Source: CALGYY01 sp964585485
GTDB lineage: Bacteria > Bacteroidota > Bacteroidia > Bacteroidales > CAIWKO01
Assembly: GCA_964585485.1 (NCBI GenBank)
Contig: CAZPDS010000046.1
Coordinates: 1 to 20,719 of the forward strand
Direction: 5' to 3'
DNA: 20,719 nucleotides
Below the pieces are notes generated by a model. It saw only the letters and a list, made by a program, of their open reading frames with translations, ran no database searches and was not told the DNA's origin. The translations under genes and the position numbers were made by a program. Of the stretch, positions 1 to 6,632 are shown in pieces (position 1 is the first letter of the stretch; each line of letters opens with the position of its first letter).

Positions 1-1953
1 ATTCAGCGATTCCCCAACGTCGTGCAGAATGTCGGTACGAAGCAAACGCACCCGCCCGGTTAGGATGTCCAGTTCCACTTCCGAAGCCGCCATGCCGTAA
101 GCATAATAATGAAAAGGATGGCCCTGACCCTTTTCCCGGTCAAAGTGCAGATCGGGTGTTCGGTAATAGCCCGTTGCGCTTAGGCTGATTTGAGCCAGAT
201 ACGCGGATTGCACAAGTTTTTCAAAAGTGATGAAAATGTTCGGCTGTCGCCGGATAAAGACACTGTCGTTTTCAAAGACCAGGTCCTCTTCTGTAAGGTG
301 TTGTACATCCTGTGTTAACAACGCTAACGCGTGGAGGGCTAAACGCGCTTTGAGCGTGTCGATGGCATTTTTAACAGCCATCCCGTTGAGGTCGCTGCCG
401 GAGGATGCGGCCGTAGCCGAAGTGTTGGGTACCCGGGAGGTGTTGGTGGCGTTGACCCTTATGCGGCTCTCGTTGATGCCCAGTTCATTCGCTGCAATTT
501 GTGCGATCTTTGTGTACAGGCCTTGTCCCATCTCCGTTCCACCGTGGTTTACAAGCACGCTTCCGTCGGTGTAAATGTGCACCAGGGCGCCGGCCTGGTT
601 CAGAAATGAGGTCGTAAAGGAAATGCCGAACTTAACCGGCGTTAGCGCCATGCCACGCTTTGTGTAATTGTGTATGGCGTTGTAGCGGGCGGTTTCCATT
701 CGACGGGCCAGGTAGGCGGAGGTTTCCAGTAAGCGTTCGGTAAGGATGTGTAGCCGGTTGTGTTCGATCTTTTCGCCGTAAGGCGCAGTATTCCTGTCGA
801 AAAGCCCGTAGAAATTTTTTTGCCGTATGTCCAGTGGCTCGGTTTTCATTTTGCGCGCGTAGCGATCCATTACCGTTTCAATCACCGCCATGCCCTGGGG
901 CCCACCGAACCCACGAAAGGCTACGTTCGAAGGAAGGTTGGTTTTCCAGGCATGGCCTGTAATTCGAACGTTTGGGATGTAATAAGCATTTTCCGCATGC
1001 AGCATGGCTCGTTCAAGAATGGCCATGCTGAGATCGCCAGCGGCACCGGCATCACAATGCAGATCTACCGAGTAGGCTTGTAGAAATCCCTGCTCGTCGA
1101 AACCTGCCTTGTACCTGGAAAGAAAGCGATGACGTTTGCCAGTGATCTTTTGGTCTACGCCCCGCGAAAGATGTATTTTTACCGGAAAGCCAGTAGCCCG
1201 CGCCAGTAGAGCTGCCCAGGCGGCAACATGATTTCCTGATGTTTCTTTGCCGCCGAATCCGCCCCCCATGCGACGTGTCTCGCAGACCACTCTGTTTTTG
1301 CTTACACCCAGCACTTCGGCAACAACAGCCTGCGTTTCGGATGGATTTTGGGTGGAAGCGTACACCATCATTTCCCGGTCTTCCTGAGGTACACATAAAC
1401 AAGTCTGTGTTTCCAGATACCAATGTTCCTGCGCCCCGGTGCGCAACTCCCCTTCAATAATCTCGGCACAGCCGGCAAAGGCTTCATCTACCTGCCCCCG
1501 TTCAATTCTGCGTTCAGGCGCCAGACGGTGGTTTCGGGCCATGGCGGCTTCGATGGTCAACACCGGTTCCTTAGGCGCATATTCGATGCGTAGCTTTTGT
1601 TCTGCTGCAATGGCGTGCTCTTCCGTGTCGGCGGCAAGAATAAGCACCGCCTGCCCGATGAAGTTGACCGTGCCTTCAGCCAGGCATGGTTCATCGTGAA
1701 AGACCGGCCCCATCTGGTTGATCCCCGGAATATCTTTGGCTTCCAGTATTGCGTATATCCCGCGACAGCCGAGAGCTTCGGTTTTGTCAATGGATAGAAT
1801 GCGCGCAGAGGCATGCGGGCTTTGTACAATGTGTCCGGTCAGCATCCGTCCACACGCTTCCATATCGTCAATGTACACCGCTTCCCCAGTGACGTGCTGA
1901 ACGGCACTTTCGTGAATTCTGGACGAGGAATTGCTTGTCGTTTGCTTTTTCAT
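1..1953 (-). CDS. xdhB: Xanthine dehydrogenase, molybdenum-binding large subunit (3' end off the left edge)
   Basis: Large subunit that binds the molybdopterin cofactor and hydroxylates hypoxanthine/xanthine in cytosolic purine breakdown. The frame is open from the ATG at 1953 to the window edge, giving 651 residues; XdhB proteins are usually near 780, so the C-terminal part is missing from view. The protein opens with a typical HESAVQHVTGEAVYIDD segment. GGGFGGKE carries a Glu (residue 237) matching the substrate-binding Glu of bovine xanthine oxidase, and AFRGFGGPQ carries an Arg (residue 347) matching the conserved active-site Arg; this Arg favours purine rather than aldehyde substrates. 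NHGGTEMGQGL is also family-typical. The catalytic Glu near the C-terminus would lie beyond the edge and cannot be checked. The start lies 6 bases after the xdhA stop, so the two subunits are co-transcribed. No frameshift is seen in the visible part. Confidence 0.95.
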   Translation of the reverse strand, partial: MKKQTTSNSSSRIHESAVQHVTGEAVYIDDMEACGRMLTGHIVQSPHASARILSIDKTEALGCRGIYAILEAKDIPGINQMGPVFHDEPCLAEGTVNFIGQAVLILAADTEEHAIAAEQKLRIEYAPKEPVLTIEAAMARNHRLAPERRIERGQVDEAFAGCAEIIEGELRTGAQEHWYLETQTCLCVPQEDREMMVYASTQNPSETQAVVAEVLGVSKNRVVCETRRMGGGFGGKETSGNHVAAWAALLARATGFPVKIHLSRGVDQKITGKRHRFLSRYKAGFDEQGFLQAYSVDLHCDAGAAGDLSMAILERAMLHAENAYYIPNVRITGHAWKTNLPSNVAFRGFGGPQGMAVIETVMDRYARKMKTEPLDIRQKNFYGLFDRNTAPYGEKIEHNRLHILTERLLETSAYLARRMETARYNAIHNYTKRGMALTPVKFGISFTTSFLNQAGALVHIYTDGSVLVNHGGTEMGQGLYTKIAQIAANELGINESRIRVNATNTSRVPNTSATAASSGSDLNGMAVKNAIDTLKARLALHALALLTQDVQHLTEEDLVFENDSVFIRRQPNIFITFEKLVQSAYLAQISLSATGYYRTPDLHFDREKGQGHPFHYYAYGMAASEVELDILTGRVRLLRTDILHDVGESLN

Positions 1954-1959
1954 GGCCGC

Positions 1960-3423
1960 TTACGATAAGTGTTGGGTTTCGATGAAAAAACGGATTAGTA
2001 GGTTGCGCGCAGCAAGGAGCCGGAACTCTTTGCCTGATCGGGCATCCGTGATCGGGCTGAAGTCTTCGGCGATTTGCTCTGCGGCAGTGTACACCGTCGA
2101 CGCATCCCAGCGCTGTCCTAAAAGATGCTTTTCGGTTTTAACGGCCCGCCGCGTGCATTCAGCCATACCTCCATACACCAGCGCAATGTCGTCAATCAGC
2201 CCTTCCGACGTTATATGCAGTCTGAAACACGCACTTACCGTTGAAATATCAAGGTCTTTTCGCTTCGAGATCTTGTGTGACCAGTATTGCGTGTGCTCAT
2301 GGGGTTTGGGAACGATGATTTCACGAATAATTTCGTTGGGTTGTAGGTCCGTTTTACGGTAGCCTTGTATGAATTTTTCCAGGGTGACGTTTCGTTGATC
2401 TGTGCTGGATTGCAATGCCACCGAAGCGTTCAGGGCGATCATCACCGGCAATAAGTCGCCGATGGGCGATGCCGAGCCAATGTTTCCACCAATAGTAGCT
2501 ATGTGGCGGATTTGTAAGGATGCAAAAACATTCAACATCTGATGCAGTACGGGCAGGCGGTTTTCTGACCAGGTGCGAAGCGCTTCTAATCGATAGCCAC
2601 TGCCAATGCTATATGAACTTGTACTTTCCTGAATTTGGTTAAGTTGCCCGATGCCCGACAAATCCAGCAAATGCTCCAGTTTTTCGTGTTTTTTGGTTTG
2701 GCGGAGCGCCACGTCCGTGCTGCCGTTTATTACCGTCGCCTCTGGATAGTGTGCCCGCAGGTCAAGGGCTTCCGCCAAAGTGGCAGGGCGATGGTAGCGT
2801 TGTTTCCCTCCCTCCAGACTAAGTGATGGTGTTTCGAGCAGGATGCACCGAAGTATTTCGGCTACCCGCTTTTCGTCGGCCGTAAAGTGATCGGATCCGT
2901 CACCCATGCAAGCGTTCAGCCCGGCTTCAATGATGGGACGATAACCGGTACATCGGCAGAGATTTCCGGCCAGTGCTTCCTCTACCGTGTGACGGGTAGG
3001 ATTCCGGTGGTTTTTATAGAGCGCAAACAGCGACATCACAAAGCCCGGTGTACAATATCCGCACTGGCTGCCATGATGGTCGACCAATTGTTGTTGTACC
3101 GGATGCAACACCTGGGTGCCGTTCTCATGCAGGGCCAGGTTTTCTACCGTGATCACTTGTTTTCCGTGGATCAGAGGCAAAAAGAGAAGGCAGGAATTCA
3201 CGGCGTAATAGCGAAGGCCGTTGTTTTCATCCGCTTCGGCAAGTACCACCGTACAAGCTCCGCAATCACCTTCCGCACAGCCCTCTTTTACCCCCTTGTG
3301 GCCACGTAACGAACGAAGGTACGTGAGCAGGGTCGTGGAAGGCCGAAGGTCCGGGTGCTGACTGAAATCGACCCTGTGCTCCTGGCCGTCGAGGAAAAAA
3401 CGCAGGCAGTTGTCCGTCTTCAT
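1960..3423 (-). CDS. xdhA: Xanthine dehydrogenase, small subunit (2Fe-2S and FAD)
   Basis: Electron-transfer subunit that passes electrons from the molybdenum site through two 2Fe-2S clusters to FAD and then NAD+. The 487 residues match bacterial XdhA length. The N-terminal ferredoxin-like domain has C49, C54, C57 and C78 (GCAEGDCGAC then NSC). The second cluster domain has QCGYC (C121, C124) and LCRC (C156, C158). The C-terminal half is the FAD-binding part, with VINGSTDVALR and IGGNIGSASPIGD, the usual FAD pyrophosphate loops. All eight cluster cysteines are present, so the enzyme looks intact. The start codon overlaps the xdhC stop as ATGA, indicating translational coupling, and xdhB follows after 6 bases. 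An aldehyde oxidase-type relative is possible in principle, but the XdhB partner points to xanthine dehydrogenase. Confidence 0.95.
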   Translation of the reverse strand: MKTDNCLRFFLDGQEHRVDFSQHPDLRPSTTLLTYLRSLRGHKGVKEGCAEGDCGACTVVLAEADENNGLRYYAVNSCLLFLPLIHGKQVITVENLALHENGTQVLHPVQQQLVDHHGSQCGYCTPGFVMSLFALYKNHRNPTRHTVEEALAGNLCRCTGYRPIIEAGLNACMGDGSDHFTADEKRVAEILRCILLETPSLSLEGGKQRYHRPATLAEALDLRAHYPEATVINGSTDVALRQTKKHEKLEHLLDLSGIGQLNQIQESTSSYSIGSGYRLEALRTWSENRLPVLHQMLNVFASLQIRHIATIGGNIGSASPIGDLLPVMIALNASVALQSSTDQRNVTLEKFIQGYRKTDLQPNEIIREIIVPKPHEHTQYWSHKISKRKDLDISTVSACFRLHITSEGLIDDIALVYGGMAECTRRAVKTEKHLLGQRWDASTVYTAAEQIAEDFSPITDARSGKEFRLLAARNLLIRFFIETQHLS

Positions 3424-4184
3424 TTTGTTAGCGTGTTACGTGTATCGATGAGTTTGGCTACAATGCTCACCGCAATTTCTTCCGGTGTTTCAGCGGCAAA
3501 GGGTAGTCCGATCGGCATATTGACTGCATCAAGTTCAGCTTCGGTTAACAGACCCTCCGCCAGAAAACGTTTGCGCGCTTCAGCAACTTTACGCTTGCTT
3601 CCAATCATGCCCAAGTAGGCATGCGGCTTTCGTGCAACCGCGGCCAGAATTCGTTCATCGTATTCATGACGCGGCGTAGTGATTACGATATAGGTGTTTT
3701 TATCGAACTCAGCTTTCTCAAGGGTGTCAAAGTAGTCTCCGGTGAGGCAGTCCGCTCCGTCTACCTGAAATTCCTTATAAATGTCCGGCCGCTCATCAAC
3801 AAATATGATCCGGAAACCAACCGCTGCGGCGAATTTTCCTAGCGCGCGACCTACATGGCCGGCTCCGAATATGAACAGTTTGGCCGGTATCAATTGGGGC
3901 TCAAAATACAGATCGACACTTCCGCCGCAGTGCATGCTCAGGTCGTCTTCAAGTTGGTAGACTTTCGTTTTGGGTTCGCCGGTTTTGAGTACATCCAACG
4001 CCTCTCGTATCGCTGCCAGCTCAACTGAACCGCCCCCGATCGTCCCGGCTATGCGGCCATCCGGCATCACCAGCATTTTTGATCCGGCCTTGCGCGGCGT
4101 GGAACCCGTCGTGCGGGTAATGATGCAAAGTACACAGGCTTGTCGCGCCTTTTGCAATTCATACAGGGTTTTGTAGATCTCCAT
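3420..4184 (-). CDS. xdhC: XdhC/CoxI-family molybdenum cofactor maturation protein
   Basis: XdhC proteins bind the molybdenum cofactor, help its sulfuration and insert it into XdhB; they are not part of the mature enzyme. The 254-residue protein has the two expected halves. The N-terminal XdhC/CoxI domain contains TRTTGSTPRKAGSKMLV and GTIGGGSVE (about residues 23-55). The Rossmann-like C-terminal domain contains FGAGHVGRALG (GAGHVG at 107-112) followed by an acidic strand end, FVDERPD. It is the first gene of xdhC-xdhA-xdhB, with a 4-base stop/start overlap (ATGA) with xdhA, so maturation factor and enzyme are made together. A promoter-like pair lies just upstream at 4201-4231. The start at 4184 fits the family N-terminus and sits about 17 bases after the -7 box. 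Confidence 0.92.
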   Translation of the reverse strand: MEIYKTLYELQKARQACVLCIITRTTGSTPRKAGSKMLVMPDGRIAGTIGGGSVELAAIREALDVLKTGEPKTKVYQLEDDLSMHCGGSVDLYFEPQLIPAKLFIFGAGHVGRALGKFAAAVGFRIIFVDERPDIYKEFQVDGADCLTGDYFDTLEKAEFDKNTYIVITTPRHEYDERILAAVARKPHAYLGMIGSKRKVAEARKRFLAEGLLTEAELDAVNMPIGLPFAAETPEEIAVSIVAKLIDTRNTLTK

Positions 4185-4200
4185 ACCTGAAAGTTTAGTT

Positions 4201-4231
4201 CAAAGATACGAAAATCAATACTACGATGAAA
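4201..4231 (-). promoter_or_regulatory. Putative Bacteroidota-type promoter for xdhCAB
   Basis: Read on the minus strand, TATCTTTG (4208-4201) matches the Bacteroidota -7 consensus TAnnTTTG exactly. TTTC (4231-4228), one mismatch from the -33 TTTG, lies 19 bases upstream, the usual spacing. Transcription would begin around 4195, a short leader ahead of the xdhC ATG at 4184. This suggests xdhCAB has its own start separate from aroBA. Confidence 0.6.
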
Positions 4232-4255
4232 GCCTTTTCATCGCAGGAAAGGCTT
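4230..4255 (-). terminator. Hairpin just after aroA, possible weak terminator
   Basis: A perfect 8-base inverted repeat (AAGCCTTT / AAAGGCTT at 4230-4237 and 4248-4255, 10-base loop) begins 5 bases after the aroA stop on the minus strand. Only about three T residues follow the stem in that direction, so termination may be weak. The stem edge overlaps the -33 element of the xdhC promoter. Confidence 0.45.
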
Positions 4256-4260
4256 ATCCC

Positions 4261-5505
4261 TTATTTCAGCTGTATATTGTCTGTTATGGAGAATCCCAGG
4301 GCGGCCAGCCTTGTGAAAAATCCAGGGAACGACTTCGAAACGACGTCGCTGCGGTTGATGCGAATCTCCGGAAATCGCACGGCCAGTAAGGCGAAGGACA
4401 TGGCCAGCCGATGATCCTCACAAACATCAATGAGGGGCGCAGGCCTGGATTCCTGCCACGGACATCCCGCTTCTAGCCGAAAGTTAGCGCCGTCGAATTC
4501 GACGGAAAATCCCAGCGCCTGCAAACCGCGCGCAACAGCGGTCAGCCGGTCCGATTCCTTGTGCCGCAAATTGTGCACCCCCTTGGCTGTGAACGCACAT
4601 CCATTCCCTGCACACGCCATCGCCATCGGAAGAAATAAATCCGGATGCTGGCTGAAATCGAAACTAAGTTCACGATTGGGTTCGCGCACCCTCCGCAACG
4701 ATACCCCTGTATTATCAAACGAGCTTTCCACGCCCAATTCCCTATACCATTCCACTAGTACGGCATCGCCCTGCAATGACAAGGGGCTCAAGCCGGGTAA
4801 GATCAGGTGGCTCCCGTGGGCGAAGGATGCGAGCGCATAGAAAAAGGAGGCGGCCGACCAGTCGTTTTCAATAACGAATCGGCGCGCCTGTACGGTGGAG
4901 GGTTCAACCGTCACGCAAAGTCCATCGGGTTTAACGGCCAGCCCGCATGCCTGCATCAGCCCGATCGTCATTTCAAGGTAAGGACCTGAGGCCACCGGAG
5001 GCAACAAATGCAAACATAAACCTTCTTTAAATTTCGGCGCCACCATCAGTAATGCGGAGGCAAACTGACTGCTGATGCCCGCTGCCAGACTCACTTCACC
5101 GCCCATCATTTCACACCCATGGATTTGTAATGGCAGATAACCTGAGGCACCTTTGTAATCAATTGCCGCACCGCATTGCCGCAACGCATCAACCAGGGGC
5201 CCGATCGGCCGCTGTAGCATACGATCGTTACCTGTAAGCACCCATTCCCCTTGGGAAATTGCGAGGAAGGCCGTCATAAACCGGGCAACTGTTCCTGCAT
5301 TATCAACGCTGATGCGCTGCATTTTCGAAATATTGTGCAAGCATTGCTGTAGCAGTTGAGTGTCGTCGGCCGGGCTTAGGTTCTCGAGTTCCAGGTCGTG
5401 GCCTGTCAGCCCCTGCAGTATCAGCAGGCGGTTACTGATGCTTTTGGAAGCAGGCAGCAGAACTGTTCCGCGAAAGCGGTCTTTTGTGCACCGTATGATG
5501 GGCAT
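4261..5505 (-). CDS. aroA: 3-phosphoshikimate 1-carboxyvinyltransferase (EPSP synthase)
   Basis: Sixth step of the shikimate pathway: joins phosphoenolpyruvate to shikimate-3-phosphate in the cytosol. The 414 residues are slightly short of the E. coli enzyme (427) but cover the whole fold. Visible active-site motifs are LPASKSISNR (K21, S22, R26), DNAGTVARF (68-76), SSQFASALL for shikimate-phosphate binding, PDLFLP (D289, the catalytic Asp), RHKESDR (314-320), EDHRLAMS (H365) and VSKSFPGFF (K391). All catalytic positions appear kept. The PEP-site loop reads NAGTVARF where E. coli has NAGTAMRP, so the Pro101 position is Phe; my recollection is that Phe is common here in Bacteroidota. It lies 4 bases after the aroB stop, so the two are one unit. 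Confidence 0.95.
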   Translation of the reverse strand: MPIIRCTKDRFRGTVLLPASKSISNRLLILQGLTGHDLELENLSPADDTQLLQQCLHNISKMQRISVDNAGTVARFMTAFLAISQGEWVLTGNDRMLQRPIGPLVDALRQCGAAIDYKGASGYLPLQIHGCEMMGGEVSLAAGISSQFASALLMVAPKFKEGLCLHLLPPVASGPYLEMTIGLMQACGLAVKPDGLCVTVEPSTVQARRFVIENDWSAASFFYALASFAHGSHLILPGLSPLSLQGDAVLVEWYRELGVESSFDNTGVSLRRVREPNRELSFDFSQHPDLFLPMAMACAGNGCAFTAKGVHNLRHKESDRLTAVARGLQALGFSVEFDGANFRLEAGCPWQESRPAPLIDVCEDHRLAMSFALLAVRFPEIRINRSDVVSKSFPGFFTRLAALGFSITDNIQLK

Positions 5506-5509
5506 GACG

Positions 5510-6580
5510 TTATTTCAGCGATTGGTAATAAGCAATGCTTTCTCGTATCCAGCTTTCCGGACATTGTTGGTTGATTAGCACCTGACCGTAACCAGCCAGT
5601 AAAGTGAAATTGATCTGACCCTGCTCGTTTTTTTTATCCGATTGCATAATGGTCAGGATCTGATCAACAGGGCCAGGAAGGGCACGGAATGGGAAGTTCT
5701 CCAGGATAATATCACTGATTTCGCCGAGCAAAGCTTCCGGTAAGCCTTGCCGCTTCCACGAAAGATAGCTTTCGCAGATAAGCCCGGCGGCAACCGCTTC
5801 ACCATGGTTCATGGGCTTTTTTTCGCTCAGCGACGACAAGGTTTCAAAGGCGTGACCCAGTGTATGTCCGAAGTTCAGAACCTTCCGAAGTCCTTCTTCT
5901 AAGGGGTCTTCCGCAATTACCGACATTTTTATATCCGCACATTTTTTCAAAAGAACCGACCAGTTTGTGATCTCATGGAAGCGCTTTTTTGCCAGTTGAT
6001 CCCATAATGTTTCGTCGGCAATGAGCGCATACTTCAGTATTTCTGCAAAGCCTGACCGCAGTTCACGTTCGGGAAGTGCCGTGAGAAAACCGGGGTAAAC
6101 ATAGACGCCTTCCGGCACGGCAAAGGTCCCGATCAGGTTCTTGTAGCCCTCCAGATCCAAACCGCATTTTCCTCCAAAACCAGCATCACACATGCCCATT
6201 AGGGTTGTAGGTATATTGAAGAATCGGATGCCCCGCATAAACGTCGAAGCAGCAAAGCCTCCAAGATCACTTACACTTCCGCCGCCAAGGTTCAGTAAAA
6301 CGGAATCGCGGTTAGCGCCCAAATCAAGTAGCGATAGCCAGATGCCTTTGCCAATGTCGAGATCCTTATTCCCATGGCCAGCGGGCACTTCGATGATTTC
6401 GGCTTCCTGGGCCCGTATTACAATCGATTCAAACAAGGGCAAGCAATGCGTGAGCGTATTGCTGTCAACCAGTACAAACAGACGGGCATCGCGGTATTCC
6501 GGAGAGTTTAATTTTTTTTCAAGTTTTTCTAATGACGAGGCCCCAATGATGGGCGTGGGCTGCAGTTGATTTTTTTTCAT
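5510..6580 (-). CDS. aroB: 3-dehydroquinate synthase
   Basis: Second step of the shikimate pathway: cyclises DAHP to 3-dehydroquinate using NAD+ and a divalent metal. The 356 residues are the normal length. NAD-binding GGGSVSDLGGF is at 99-109 and the active-site loop PTTLMGMCDAGFGGKCG at 124-140. Metal ligands are probably E180 (GFAEILKYAL), H239 (NFGHTLGHAFE) and H259 (NHGEAVAAG). The loop is unusual: most AroB proteins read D-[SA]-S-V-G-G-K-T, here DAGFGGKC. I chose the ATG at 6580 because the frame's upstream extension has no homology, runs into the preceding nuclease gene, and crosses a promoter-like element at 6599-6606. Another sugar-phosphate cyclase is conceivable, but immediate linkage to aroA favours AroB. 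Confidence 0.93.
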   Translation of the reverse strand: MKKNQLQPTPIIGASSLEKLEKKLNSPEYRDARLFVLVDSNTLTHCLPLFESIVIRAQEAEIIEVPAGHGNKDLDIGKGIWLSLLDLGANRDSVLLNLGGGSVSDLGGFAASTFMRGIRFFNIPTTLMGMCDAGFGGKCGLDLEGYKNLIGTFAVPEGVYVYPGFLTALPERELRSGFAEILKYALIADETLWDQLAKKRFHEITNWSVLLKKCADIKMSVIAEDPLEEGLRKVLNFGHTLGHAFETLSSLSEKKPMNHGEAVAAGLICESYLSWKRQGLPEALLGEISDIILENFPFRALPGPVDQILTIMQSDKKNEQGQINFTLLAGYGQVLINQQCPESWIRESIAYYQSLK

Positions 6581-6596
6581 GTAGTATTTTTTGGCG

Positions 6597-6613
6597 GACA
6601 AATGTAACGAAAG
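6597..6613. repeat. Copy 1 of a 17-base shared promoter sequence
   Basis: GACAAATGTAACGAAAG (plus strand) is identical to 11723-11739. Both copies lie just upstream of a minus-strand gene and contain a TACATTTG -7 box. Confidence 0.7.
6599..6606 (-). promoter_or_regulatory. Putative -7 box for aroBA
   Basis: TACATTTG on the minus strand fits TAnnTTTG exactly and lies between the nuclease stop (6633) and the aroB ATG (6580), predicting a leader of about 12 bases. No good -33 TTTG is seen at the right distance. It lies within a 17-base sequence that also occurs at the kinase promoter (11723-11739), which raises confidence that it is functional. Confidence 0.5.
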
Positions 6614-6632
6614 ATTCCATTGATGCGGCTGG

